From the NCBI GenBank assembly GCA_017557405.1, contig JAFYYV010000054.1:1-40518 (forward strand): a stretch of 40,518 bases of DNA, in the 5' to 3' direction. The notes beneath the pieces were generated by a model. That model was not told the origin of the DNA, searched no databases, and worked only from the letters and a program-made list of their open reading frames with translations. The position numbers and the translations under genes were made by a program. This document shows, one piece after another, positions 1-7,487 of this stretch; position 1 is the first letter of the stretch, and every line of letters starts with the position of its first letter. The DNA is from Prevotella sp. (GTDB taxonomy: Bacteria; Bacteroidota; Bacteroidia; Bacteroidales; Bacteroidaceae).

Positions 1-103
1 ATTATAATAAAATCACTATTATTACACTCCATTAATTTTTACCCCATCAAATCTGTTAATTTAAAATGCAAATCTCGTCTCGGAAAAATGGAAACTACCT
101 TAA

Positions 104-138
104 TGTAGCATGTAGCATGTAGCATGTAGCATGTAGCG
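104..138. repeat. five-copy 7-bp tandem repeat (TGTAGCA)
   Basis: Five head-to-tail copies of TGTAGCA; the last ends in G. The array lies about 80 nt upstream of the -33 box of the next promoter and is not in a gene. The rest of 1-216 is AT-rich with nothing else recognised. A heptamer array can change length by slippage, but whether this alters expression cannot be judged from one sequence. Confidence 0.9.
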
Positions 139-216
139 TTTTTGGGTGTTTCCTCAAAATTTTCGTAAAATAGTGTCTTTTCTTAACAAATTTTCACGCT
201 CTAGCGGGGGTCGAAA

Positions 217-248
217 TTTGGTGGTTTCGTTTTTTCTTTGTATCTTTG
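217..248 (+). promoter_or_regulatory. Bacteroidota-type promoter for the 291 gene
   Basis: A TTTG -33 box (217-220) and a TATCTTTG -7 box (241-248) are separated by 20 nt, matching the Bacteroidota primary-sigma consensus. The start codon follows about 42 nt later. Confidence 0.75.
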
Positions 249-290
249 CAATAGAAAAATTAACCAATTACCACTAACAAACAAAGCATT

Positions 291-920
291 ATGAAAAGAG
301 TAACATTAGCTATCATTTTTGCCAGTTTCACGCTGGTGCTCGCTGCGCAGGATGCCATCAGAGTGAATTACAAGGGTGCACAACCTACGATCAGCGACTT
401 TGTGTCGGCATTGGTCGACCACAACCTAAATGCCGTTGACGAGGAAGAGTGCTGCAACGAGTCGTTCGATGCCGCCAGTCGGGCCTGGGACCGGCATCGC
501 AAGGGGCTGCCTCTGGAGGAGGGCGAGACGGTCACTGTGGACGAGAAGAACGGCTACGTGGTGTATGAGTACAGATCGGAGTATGAATCGACAGAAAACG
601 TGTTGAGGGTCGAGATGTGCTACTGGAACGAGGCCGACAAGAAACACAAGTTGTTCGCCTGCAACACGGTGGCCTTCACGAATGGCAAATACGACCCCGG
701 TCAATACGACGCACTGATTTTCTACCGCTACGACATTGCCACGAAGAAGATGAAGCAATGGGACGACACAGGTGTCGATTTCGTCTATCGCTCGGACGAT
801 GATGTAATGGGCTCGTACGCTCTGCCCCGCGCCGGCAAGGACATCACTGTCACGTTGTGGTATAAGAGTGGAAAGAAGCAGAAAACGCTGAAGTGGAATG
901 GGAGGAGGTTTGTGCATTGA
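291..920 (+). CDS. secreted protein of unknown function
   Basis: A 209-residue protein with a clear signal peptide: KR, a hydrophobic core over about residues 5-18, and a likely cut after LAAQ near residue 20. There is no lipobox cysteine, so it is predicted to be a soluble periplasmic or secreted protein. The mature part is rich in acidic and aromatic residues, with a DEEECC cysteine pair near residue 53. I recognise no family. It has its own promoter and is followed by a hairpin, so it is probably monocistronic. Its stop codon lies inside the first unit of a heptamer repeat array. The start is fixed by the signal peptide and by the promoter 42 nt upstream. Confidence 0.8.
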   Translation: MKRVTLAIIFASFTLVLAAQDAIRVNYKGAQPTISDFVSALVDHNLNAVDEEECCNESFDAASRAWDRHRKGLPLEEGETVTVDEKNGYVVYEYRSEYESTENVLRVEMCYWNEADKKHKLFACNTVAFTNGKYDPGQYDALIFYRYDIATKKMKQWDDTGVDFVYRSDDDVMGSYALPRAGKDITVTLWYKSGKKQKTLKWNGRRFVH

Positions 921-950
921 AGATTGAACATTGAACATTGAACATTGAAG
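916..950. repeat. five-copy 7-bp tandem repeat (ATTGAAC/G)
   Basis: Five consecutive units: ATTGAAG, ATTGAAC three times, then ATTGAAG. The first unit overlaps the stop codon of the preceding gene. A further ATTGAA fragment follows near 1001. Confidence 0.9.
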
Positions 951-953
951 ATT

Positions 954-987
954 CTTACACCTAAAGGTATAAGCGTTTTAAAAAACG
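954..987 (+). terminator. possible terminator hairpin pair
   Basis: CTTACACCT (954-962) pairs with AGGTATAAG (965-973) at 8 of 9 positions. The short palindrome CGTTTTAAAAAACG follows directly. There is no long T tract, so the call is tentative. The remaining bases to 1128 are AT-rich and no consensus promoter was found for the next gene. Confidence 0.4.
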
Positions 988-1128
988 ATTAGAACGTTGA
1001 AGATTGAAAAAAAAATGATGGTTTGCAACTTTTGTTTCTTTGTTTACGTCAAAAGGATGAAGCAGAATGGAATTCTTTGAAACGTATAAAAAAATAAATA
1101 GTAAAAACCGTCAAATTGAAATTGAATT

Positions 1129-1836
1129 ATGAAGAAAGTACTTTTTCTAGTGTCGTTGCTCGTTGTGGGCTTGTTGGTTACTTCGTGCCATATCAATGTG
1201 AAGAAGAGCATTTCGGTGGACGAGCCGACGATTACGGTGGAGAATGAATTGAAGGACTACGAGCGTGTGGTGGTGGAAGCCGCTTGCAACGTGAAGTTCA
1301 TCCAGAGCGACGTGTCTAAGTTGAAGATGAAGGGTGCCCAAAGCGACTTGAAGCGTGTGAGCTACGATGTGGAGGACGGCGTGTTGTACGTCCGCTATGG
1401 TGAGCGCAAGGGTGTGCGCATGCTGAAATTGAGAGACATGGGTGCGGTTGATGTGGAATTGTATTCGCCCGACCTGATTGGCATAGAACTGCGTGGAGCC
1501 GGTGAGGTGAATGTGGAGGATCTGGACACCGATACGCTCACATTGGACATGCGTGGCGCTGGCAACATAAGGATGAAGAACATCATCTGCGACCGCATAG
1601 AAGCCCAACTGAAGGGCGCTGGCGAGATATCGATTGACGAATTGGAGACAGAGTGGGCCGACATACAGCTGAAAGGCGTGGGCAATGTTGACGTGGGCTT
1701 CGTGAATAGTGGCTACGCAAAATGCAGCCTTCAGGGCGTGGGCAACGTGAAACTCCACGGACAGGTGCGCAAACTGGATCGTGAATCGAAAGGCACAGGA
1801 AATGTTGACGTGAGTGAGTTGAAGGTTGGAGAGTAG
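1129..1836 (+). CDS. GIN-domain (DUF2807) lipoprotein
   Basis: A 235-residue lipoprotein: the signal peptide ends in the lipobox LVTSC with the lipidated Cys at about residue 20. The mature protein shows the repeating pattern of the head-GIN / DUF2807 family. GAG or GVG turns recur about every 20 residues between residues 125 and 230 (GAGEVNV, GAGNIRM, GAGEISI, GVGNVDV, GVGNVKL, GTGNVDV), as expected for a right-handed beta-helix. The family was named as a putative auto-transporter adhesin, but its function in Bacteroidota is unproven. The next gene, also a lipoprotein, starts 6 nt after the stop, so the two are very likely co-transcribed. Confidence 0.8.
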   Translation: MKKVLFLVSLLVVGLLVTSCHINVKKSISVDEPTITVENELKDYERVVVEAACNVKFIQSDVSKLKMKGAQSDLKRVSYDVEDGVLYVRYGERKGVRMLKLRDMGAVDVELYSPDLIGIELRGAGEVNVEDLDTDTLTLDMRGAGNIRMKNIICDRIEAQLKGAGEISIDELETEWADIQLKGVGNVDVGFVNSGYAKCSLQGVGNVKLHGQVRKLDRESKGTGNVDVSELKVGE

Positions 1837-1842
1837 ACCATT

Positions 1843-2379
1843 ATGAGAAAGTTTTTTATATTGCTTTGTAGTGTGATGGTGTTGGGTGGCTTGTTCACCG
1901 CCTGCCAACAGACGGAGAGGCCGACACAAGCTGACGAAACAAGCAAAGAAAGCCTGATTGCCATAGACGACCAAATGGCTGAGGCCATCAACATCTATCT
2001 GCATGACTCGCTCCGCTCCGATCTCCTGTATGATGCGTATATCCCCCTACTCAACATTGTGGACACCGTGAAGACGGACGAGGGTTGGAACGTGTGGGGC
2101 GATTTTTGGGTGTATTATTATAATCAGAAAGGCGACACATCGATGAAATTGGAAACAATCCACAATTATTCAGGGGTCATCAAGCTGAACCAGCTCCCTG
2201 ACGGCACCTATAAGGTGGTTGACATCATCACGGTGGCTCGTGGTCCTGAGGGGGAAATCTATGCACGTCGTGTCTTCGGTGAGCGCTATGAGAAGTTCCA
2301 TGAGATGGTTTCCAATCCGGCATATTTTGACTCTAATCTTTCCAAAAAGGCAAATGGAAAGGTGTATAAGATAAAATGA
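1843..2379 (+). CDS. lipoprotein of unknown function
   Basis: A 178-residue protein with a lipoprotein signal (hydrophobic stretch then LFTAC, lipidated Cys near residue 21) followed by a polar linker rich in T, E and Q. The C-terminal part, about residues 45-175, is a compact domain with alternating beta-like segments (WNVWGDFWVYYYNQKGD, GTYKVVDIITVARG). Its size and pattern would suit an NTF2-like or small beta-sandwich fold, but no family is recognised. It follows the GIN-domain lipoprotein by 6 nt and probably works at the same envelope site. A hairpin with a T run follows, so this is the last gene of the pair. Confidence 0.75.
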   Translation: MRKFFILLCSVMVLGGLFTACQQTERPTQADETSKESLIAIDDQMAEAINIYLHDSLRSDLLYDAYIPLLNIVDTVKTDEGWNVWGDFWVYYYNQKGDTSMKLETIHNYSGVIKLNQLPDGTYKVVDIITVARGPEGEIYARRVFGERYEKFHEMVSNPAYFDSNLSKKANGKVYKIK

Positions 2380-2410
2380 AGCGAGGGTTATTAAGAATTT
2401 AAGGTAAAGA

Positions 2411-2452
2411 AAGGGAAATGTTCAAAGAAATTTGGCATTTCTCTTTTTTTTT
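2411..2452 (+). terminator. terminator overlapping the next promoter
   Basis: AAGGGAAATG (2411-2420) pairs with CATTTCTCTT (2436-2445) with one G-T wobble, and the right arm runs into a T tract to 2452. The loop contains the TTTG -33 box of the downstream promoter, so terminator and promoter occupy the same 50 bp. Confidence 0.6.
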
Positions 2453-2461
2453 GTAATTTTG
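2431..2461 (+). promoter_or_regulatory. promoter for a probably leaderless mRNA
   Basis: TTTG (2431-2434), a 19-nt spacer and TAATTTTG (2454-2461) fit the Bacteroidota consensus. The ATG of the next gene begins only 4 nt after the -7 box, so transcription should start at or next to the start codon. Confidence 0.75.
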
Positions 2462-2465
2462 CATC

Positions 2466-3176
2466 ATGAAATACGCCATCATAGCGGCGGGCGAGGGTCA
2501 ACGTCTGAACAAAGAGGGTGTTGACACGCCGAAACCGCTTGTCAAGATAAAAGGCGAACACTTGATTGACCGTCTCATCCGCATCTTTGCCGACAACGAT
2601 GCGGATGATATTTGCGTGATATGCAATGCGGCGATGCCCGAGGTGGTGAGCCATCTGGAGGAGGTGAGTCGGCAGGTTCCTTTGCGCTATGTGGCTCGAC
2701 AAACGCCCAGTTCGATGCATAGCCTCGATGTGTTGCGTCCGCTGATAGGGCGTGAGCCTTTTGTGTTGACAACGGTGGATACGGTGTTTCGCGAGGAGGA
2801 GTTCGCGCGCTATGTGAAGGACTTCAAGCGCGTGGTGGCCGATGGTGGCGGATTGATGGGAGTGACCGATTTCGTAGACGATGAAAAACCGCTCTACGTG
2901 GCGTGTGAAGGCAAGGCAGGTATGTCGGCCATCACGGGATTCTTCGACGAGCCTTGCGGTTGCCATTATGTCTCTGCCGGCATCTATGGACTCCCGCCTT
3001 TGGCGTTCGATACATTGACGGCTTGTGTGGCAAGGGGTGAGAGCCGCATGCGGAACTTCCAACGCGCGTTGGTGGCCGATGGAGTGGATTTGAAGGCGTG
3101 GCCTTTCACGCATGTGTTCGACATCGACCATGCTTCGGATATCGCCAAGGCGGAGGTTTTCTTAAACAATGAATGA
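2466..3176 (+). CDS. sugar/inositol-phosphate nucleotidyltransferase-like protein
   Basis: A 236-residue nucleotidyltransferase of the GT-A fold. The N terminus carries the nucleotide-binding signature AIIAAGEGQRLN (residues 4-15), followed by KPLVKIKGEHLIDR (about 28-41). TTVDTVF near residue 100 supplies the metal-binding Asp. Relatives make NDP-sugars, CDP-inositol or molybdopterin cytosine dinucleotide. The start cannot be further downstream because the signature begins at residue 4. It heads a four-gene operon with an ATP-grasp protein (3-nt gap), a CDP-alcohol phosphatidyltransferase and a HAD protein. From that context I infer activation of a phosphorylated polyol head group, possibly inositol phosphate to CDP-inositol. 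The substrate is not shown by the sequence. Confidence 0.75.
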   Translation: MKYAIIAAGEGQRLNKEGVDTPKPLVKIKGEHLIDRLIRIFADNDADDICVICNAAMPEVVSHLEEVSRQVPLRYVARQTPSSMHSLDVLRPLIGREPFVLTTVDTVFREEEFARYVKDFKRVVADGGGLMGVTDFVDDEKPLYVACEGKAGMSAITGFFDEPCGCHYVSAGIYGLPPLAFDTLTACVARGESRMRNFQRALVADGVDLKAWPFTHVFDIDHASDIAKAEVFLNNE

Positions 3177-3179
3177 GAA

Positions 3180-4022
3180 ATGGGAATTGAGAACAACATA
3201 ATTTTGGCCATCCAACGAGCCGAATGCTATTCACCAAACTCGGTGGAAAAAGATTTTGCTATCCTGCATGCCGTGGGAGAGCGATTGAAGGCGCTCGGAT
3301 GGATGGTGGAATATGTCTCTGAAGATAGTCTGACCGATGGCGAACTGCCTGTGGCGTCGGCTTATCTGTCGATGGCTCGTTCGCCTCATGTGCTTGAGAT
3401 GCTGAAACAAGCCGAGGTCGATGGTAGGTTGGTGCTGAACAGTCCGCAGGGTGTGGAATCGTGTACGCGAAGCCGTGTGGAGAAGGCCTTGCGAGGGCTT
3501 TCCAAGCCTCTTGTTCCACCTCGTCAGGGGGGGAACGGCTATTGGCTGAAACGTGGTGATGCATCGGCGCAGACAGAGGGCGACGTGGTGTATTGCAAGA
3601 ACGAGCAAGAGTTGGAGGAGGCCAAGCAGACGTTTGCGCGTAGGGGTATCAACGATTATGTGGTGAGCGCCCACGTGGAGGGCGATCTTGTGAAGTTCTA
3701 TGGTGTGCGTGGCTCGAAAGGATTCTTCTTCTATTGCTACCCCAACGAGAACGGCACGATGAAGTTTGGCGATGAGCGGCGCAATGGGAAGCCTCACCAT
3801 TATCCTTTTGATGTGGAGCAGTTGCGCGAGGACGCTTTCCGTGTGGCTGAGGTGACCTCGACCGACTTCTTTGGAGGCGATGTCATAGTACGCCCCGATG
3901 GCTCGTATGTGATGATTGACTTCAACGACTGGCCCAGCTATTCGAGTTGTTGTGAGGAGGCGGCAGAGGCAATAGCCAAGCGTTTCGAGGAAAAGCTTTT
4001 AAGGAAGAAGGATGAGGGATGA
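3180..4022 (+). CDS. ATP-grasp family protein, possibly a head-group kinase
   Basis: A 280-residue protein with ATP-grasp features. A lysine strand (YWLKRGDA, about residues 122-129) follows a basic loop. VSAHVEGDLVKFYGVRG (about 162-178) matches the hinge and phosphate-contact region. The C-terminal magnesium site reads DVIVRPDGSYVMIDFNDWPSY (about 234-254), with the D-x-N pair typical of the fold. That last segment resembles the DINxFPGY ending of inositol polyphosphate 5/6-kinases, but the similarity is short. Known ATP-grasp enzymes are carboxylate-amine ligases or kinases. In this operon, 3 nt after a nucleotidyltransferase, a small-molecule kinase that phosphorylates inositol or a similar polyol is an attractive inference. 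The 3' end runs into a repeat shared with the following gap. Confidence 0.65.
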   Translation: MGIENNIILAIQRAECYSPNSVEKDFAILHAVGERLKALGWMVEYVSEDSLTDGELPVASAYLSMARSPHVLEMLKQAEVDGRLVLNSPQGVESCTRSRVEKALRGLSKPLVPPRQGGNGYWLKRGDASAQTEGDVVYCKNEQELEEAKQTFARRGINDYVVSAHVEGDLVKFYGVRGSKGFFFYCYPNENGTMKFGDERRNGKPHHYPFDVEQLREDAFRVAEVTSTDFFGGDVIVRPDGSYVMIDFNDWPSYSSCCEEAAEAIAKRFEEKLLRKKDEG

Positions 4023-4150
4023 AGGAAGAAAGATGAGGGATGAAGGATTATATCCTTTTCCAAACCCTCATTCGTTTACTTCTCATCCAAAACGACAAAT
4101 AAAACCTCATCCCTAATTGCAAATAAACGTTCATCTTTCATCCTTCATCC
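4011..4150. repeat. direct and inverted GATGAGGGATGAAGGA repeats
   Basis: The 16-mer GATGAGGGATGAAGGA occurs at 4011-4026 and 4032-4047. A 20-bp arm at 4017-4036 has an inverted partner at 4131-4150 with 19 of 20 matches, and CTCATCC fragments lie between. The first copy overlaps the stop codon of the ATP-grasp gene. The mRNA could fold into a long hairpin between the second and third genes of the operon. Confidence 0.85.
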
Positions 4151-4168
4151 ATCAACTATTATATAAAA

Positions 4169-5176
4169 ATGCTTAACGGTAGGAGTTTCAAGGAGTTGTT
4201 GCATTCGACATTCAAGTCGAACGACACGGAGGAGTGGCTGGATGTTCATTTTACCCGCCCCATTGGCTTGGTGTTCGCCCTGTTCTGGATTCGTCTGGGC
4301 GTGCATCCCAATGCCATCACCATCTTGTCGATATTCCTTGGGTTGGGTGCTGCCTACAACTTCTATTTCACCGACCTGACGCACAATCTCATAGGTGTGG
4401 CGCTGCTGATGTTGGCCAACTTCTGCGACTCCACCGATGGGCAGATGGCTCGACTGACCAACCAGAAGACCATTGTAGGTAGGGTGCTCGATGGATTCTC
4501 GGGCGATGTGTGGTTCTTCAGCATCTACTTGGCCATCTGTCTGCGCACGATGCCTCAAACGATGCCTTTCTGTAATCAGCCGTGGGGCATTTGGATATGG
4601 GTGTTGGCGGCTTTCACGGGGTTGGTGCTCCATCTGCCTCAGAGCTCCACGAGCGATTATTATCGCCAGATTCATCTTTTCTTCCTGAAGGGTCGTGAAG
4701 GGAGCGAATTGGATAGTTATGCCAGTCAGCGGGCGATTTATGACAACTTGCCGCGCAAGGGTGCTTTTTGGGAGCGGTTGTTCTATTCCAATTATGCCAA
4801 CTATTGTCGTGGGCAGGAAAAACGTACGCCTCAATTCCAACGTTTCTTTGCGCTCTGGAAGGAGAAAACGGCAACGGCGGAAGGATTGCCAGCCGATGGA
4901 AAAACAGACCTTCCAACGGATGGAAAAGGTCGATTGGCAGAGTTGCGCGAGGCGTTTCTCGATGGCAGTAGGCCCTTGATGAAATACACGAATCTGCTGA
5001 CTTTCAACCTTCGAGCCATTTGCATCTATGTGACCTGCCTGCTGGGTTGTCCGTGGGTGTACTTCGTCTTCGAAATGACCGTGCTTCAGGGCATGTACAT
5101 GTATATGCATCGCTCGCATGAGCGGCTCTCAAAGCGGCTGTATGACGAATTGAATCAATCTTGTGAAACCTTGTAA
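4169..5176 (+). CDS. CDP-alcohol phosphatidyltransferase, variant motif
   Basis: A 335-residue membrane protein of the CDP-alcohol phosphatidyltransferase family, which joins a CDP-activated alcohol to a second alcohol at the membrane. The signature is present as D87-S-T-D90-G-Q-M-A-R95, then eight residues, G104 and D108. The last catalytic Asp, normally at +4 from D108, is a Gly (G112), and an Asp follows at 113 (LDGFSGD). Hydrophobic segments near residues 30-65, 72-88, 115-150 and at the C terminus fit membrane helices. A polar stretch around residues 175-270 makes it longer than most members, which are about 200 residues. Its neighbours suggest it uses a CDP-activated head group, perhaps CDP-inositol, to make phosphatidylinositol in one step. 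Confidence 0.8.
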   Translation: MLNGRSFKELLHSTFKSNDTEEWLDVHFTRPIGLVFALFWIRLGVHPNAITILSIFLGLGAAYNFYFTDLTHNLIGVALLMLANFCDSTDGQMARLTNQKTIVGRVLDGFSGDVWFFSIYLAICLRTMPQTMPFCNQPWGIWIWVLAAFTGLVLHLPQSSTSDYYRQIHLFFLKGREGSELDSYASQRAIYDNLPRKGAFWERLFYSNYANYCRGQEKRTPQFQRFFALWKEKTATAEGLPADGKTDLPTDGKGRLAELREAFLDGSRPLMKYTNLLTFNLRAICIYVTCLLGCPWVYFVFEMTVLQGMYMYMHRSHERLSKRLYDELNQSCETL

Positions 5177-5189
5177 ACGCTTGTTTTTC

Positions 5190-5927
5190 ATGGAAGCACA
5201 ATACTCAATCGACAACATCTTGGATGGCATTCGTGGCGTTGTATTCGACTACGGAGGCACCATCGACACCGATGGGCAGCATTGGGGCATGAAGATTTGG
5301 CATGCTTACGAACGACAGGGTATTCCCGTTGCGGAGGCCGACTATCGTGATGCGTATGTGGCGGCTGAGCGTATGTTGGGAAGTCATCCTCTCATCCAAC
5401 CCGATTACACGTTTCGGAAGACGCTTGAGATAAAACTCCGAATCCAATTGGAGCATCTGTGCATGAATGGCCATTGGGATGCTGATGAAGAGACGTTCAG
5501 GAAAACACATGCCGCCCTGCTCGACGATTTGTATGAGGACACGAAAGCGGTGGTGGCACGAAACAAGGTGGTGTTGGAAAAGATGAACCAACGTTTTCCT
5601 TTGGTGTTGGTGAGCAACTTCTATGGAAACCTCAATGCCGTGCTTCGTGAGTTCGCCCTCAATGGTCTTTTCAAACAAGTGGTGGAATCGGCGGTGGTTG
5701 GAGTTCGCAAACCTGATGCTCGCATCTATCAGTTGGGTGTCGATGCCTTGCAGATTCCCGCCTCACAAGTACTCTCCATCGGCGATAGTTTCTACAAGGA
5801 TGTGGAACCCTCGCACAAATGTGGAATGAGAACCGTTTGGTTGAAAGGGGAGGGGTGGACGGCTGCGGAATATGATGAAACGCTGCCAGACGTCATCATC
5901 CATAGTTTGAGGGAAATGATACAATAA
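5190..5927 (+). CDS. HAD-superfamily hydrolase-like protein
   Basis: A 245-residue HAD protein. Motif I is VVFDYGGTID, motif II LVLVSNF, motif III GVRKPDARIY (Lys), and motif IV SIGDSFYKDVEPS. The cap lies between motifs I and II. In motif I the residue two after the nucleophilic Asp is Gly, where most HAD phosphatases have the general-acid Asp. Activity may therefore be altered, or a phosphatase of unusual mechanism. A longer frame opens with GTG at 5163 inside the preceding gene, but the ATG at 5190, 13 nt after that gene's stop, is the better start. As the last gene of the head-group operon it may dephosphorylate an intermediate; this is inference. Confidence 0.75.
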   Translation: MEAQYSIDNILDGIRGVVFDYGGTIDTDGQHWGMKIWHAYERQGIPVAEADYRDAYVAAERMLGSHPLIQPDYTFRKTLEIKLRIQLEHLCMNGHWDADEETFRKTHAALLDDLYEDTKAVVARNKVVLEKMNQRFPLVLVSNFYGNLNAVLREFALNGLFKQVVESAVVGVRKPDARIYQLGVDALQIPASQVLSIGDSFYKDVEPSHKCGMRTVWLKGEGWTAAEYDETLPDVIIHSLREMIQ

Positions 5928-5948
5928 TTTTGTGGGAAATAAAATAAT

Positions 5949-5987
5949 AAAATGGGAAAAGTAAAACATTACAATTCCCATTTTTTT
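5949..5987. terminator. bidirectional terminator between convergent operons
   Basis: AAAATGGGAA (5949-5958) and TTCCCATTTT (5975-5984) form a perfect 10-bp stem with a 16-nt loop. The T tract on + and the A-rich left flank (T-rich on -) suit termination from both sides, between the converging HAD and Aur1-like genes. Confidence 0.75.
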
Positions 5988-6018
5988 AATATTTTAATTT
6001 TATAATTTTTCAATTACA

Positions 6019-6849
6019 CTAAATCGCCTCCACATACTTGTCAATAAATCTCTCAACAGCAGGAATCTTCATGATGACTTTCTCCAAGAGCAGCAATCCA
6101 AGGATGGCTGTAATGATGCCCAAGATGACATCGATGATGTAATGGTGGGTGCTATAGACGGCTGTCCACCAGATGCCCACACAGATGAAGGCGAAGATGG
6201 CTACAGTCCACTTGTTCTGCTTGCTCAGCACCGCATAGACGGTTGTGATGAGCATGTAGGCGGCATGAAGCGAGGGAACGGCTGCAAACACGTTGGAGTT
6301 GCCCGAATAGATGGATTGGAACACAGGGAAGTGCATCATGTTGTCAAAACGAATGAGGCCTGCCACGCTTCCAGGAGTGTTCAATACGGGTTCGAATCCG
6401 TGGTTGATGACATACCAAGGTGGAGCGGCAGGGTAGATGTAATAGCCAACGAATCCCAACAAGTTGATGAAAAGGAAGGCGATGGAGAAATGGATGAAAT
6501 GCCGCTTCTCGCCTTTCAGATAGAGATAGATGGCAAACCCCAATGGAACGGGCACCCAACAGAGATAGAAGAAGCCTGCCCAGAAGTCGGCGAACGCCGA
6601 GTTGTGAAGGTTGAAATACTCGCCAGGGATGAGTGTGGAGCCATTGGCCACCGTGATGCCAAAGAGTGATTTCTCGGCCTCGTAGATGCCACGTACATCG
6701 ATGGGGTTGACCTCGTAGTTGGGAAGCAGCCGCATCCAGTCGTAGGAGCAGGCGAAGATGAGCCAAGGCGTCAGGGCAATGGCAATCTTGCGCGAAGGTT
6801 TCCACGCCACGAGAATCAAATAAAGAAGGATGATGTATATGCTGTACAT
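6019..6849 (-). CDS. Aur1/PAP2-type inositolphosphorylceramide synthase-like
   Basis: A 276-residue polytopic membrane protein of the PAP2 / Aur1 group. Catalytic motifs are PSLHAAY (residues 192-198, His195) and STHHYIIDVILG (233-244, with His235/236 and Asp240). These match the C2 and C3 motifs of lipid phosphotransferases, where a His nucleophile is assisted by a His-Asp pair. Several hydrophobic helices flank them. The corresponding gene of the B. thetaiotaomicron inositol-lipid cluster is proposed to move phosphoinositol to dihydroceramide. The ATG shares one base with the stop of the upstream phosphatidyltransferase (TAATG), indicating translational coupling. Substrate is inferred from gene order. 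Confidence 0.75.
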   Translation of the reverse strand: MYSIYIILLYLILVAWKPSRKIAIALTPWLIFACSYDWMRLLPNYEVNPIDVRGIYEAEKSLFGITVANGSTLIPGEYFNLHNSAFADFWAGFFYLCWVPVPLGFAIYLYLKGEKRHFIHFSIAFLFINLLGFVGYYIYPAAPPWYVINHGFEPVLNTPGSVAGLIRFDNMMHFPVFQSIYSGNSNVFAAVPSLHAAYMLITTVYAVLSKQNKWTVAIFAFICVGIWWTAVYSTHHYIIDVILGIITAILGLLLLEKVIMKIPAVERFIDKYVEAI

Positions 6850-7487
6850 TATTTACCTTTCAGTTGGTTGTAGCAATGCAGAATGCGCCAGAAGGCGGTG
6901 ATGTTGGCCAACACGGCGATGAGAATCATTCCTCCTGCCAACCACCACAGATTGCCCGTTGCTCCGCTGATAATGGCTGTAATGGCTGTCACCACCACTC
7001 GTTCGGGGCGTTGCATCAATCCCACCTTGCATTCTATGCCGAGTCCTTCAGCACGCGCTCTCACATAACTCACCATCACCGAACCTATCATGGCGGCGAA
7101 GGTGACTACGCTAAGCCAGAACCAGTCGCGTTTGACAAACACCAGACAGATGCCCGCCAAGGTGATGAGTTCGCTATAGCGGTCGAGCGTGGAATCCCAC
7201 ATGGCGCCGAATACCGATGACATGTTGCCCATGCGAGCCAAACGACCATCCATCATGTCGAAGAGACCTGCGAAAAGAATCATGCCACCTCCCCATCCAA
7301 TGAGTTCGTAGGGGCAACTCTCCGAAGTTGTCATAGCCGCTTTGACGAACATGCCAGCGGCGACAATGTTGAGCAGAAGCCCTATGGTTGTGATGATGTT
7401 GGGCGTGAGACCAATCTTAATCATCCCTTTGATGAGCGGGTTGATGATTTGGTATATGATTTTTTGTAAATAATCTCGATAGTTCAT
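6849..7487 (-). CDS. CDP-alcohol phosphatidyltransferase, PI-phosphate synthase-like
   Basis: A 212-residue membrane protein with the full family signature: D77-x2-D80-G-R-L-A-R85, eight residues, G94-x3-D98-x3-D102, followed by Arg103. Length and motif are canonical, unlike the second family member in this window at 4169-5176. The DSTLDRYSE sequence resembles phosphatidylinositol-phosphate synthases, which join CDP-diacylglycerol and inositol-1-phosphate. Other head groups are possible. It overlaps the preceding GtrA-like gene by 4 nt (ATGA) and the following Aur1-like gene by 1 nt, so the operon is tightly coupled. Position and neighbours correspond to the phosphatidyltransferase of the B. 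thetaiotaomicron inositol-lipid cluster. Confidence 0.8.
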   Translation of the reverse strand: MNYRDYLQKIIYQIINPLIKGMIKIGLTPNIITTIGLLLNIVAAGMFVKAAMTTSESCPYELIGWGGGMILFAGLFDMMDGRLARMGNMSSVFGAMWDSTLDRYSELITLAGICLVFVKRDWFWLSVVTFAAMIGSVMVSYVRARAEGLGIECKVGLMQRPERVVVTAITAIISGATGNLWWLAGGMILIAVLANITAFWRILHCYNQLKGK

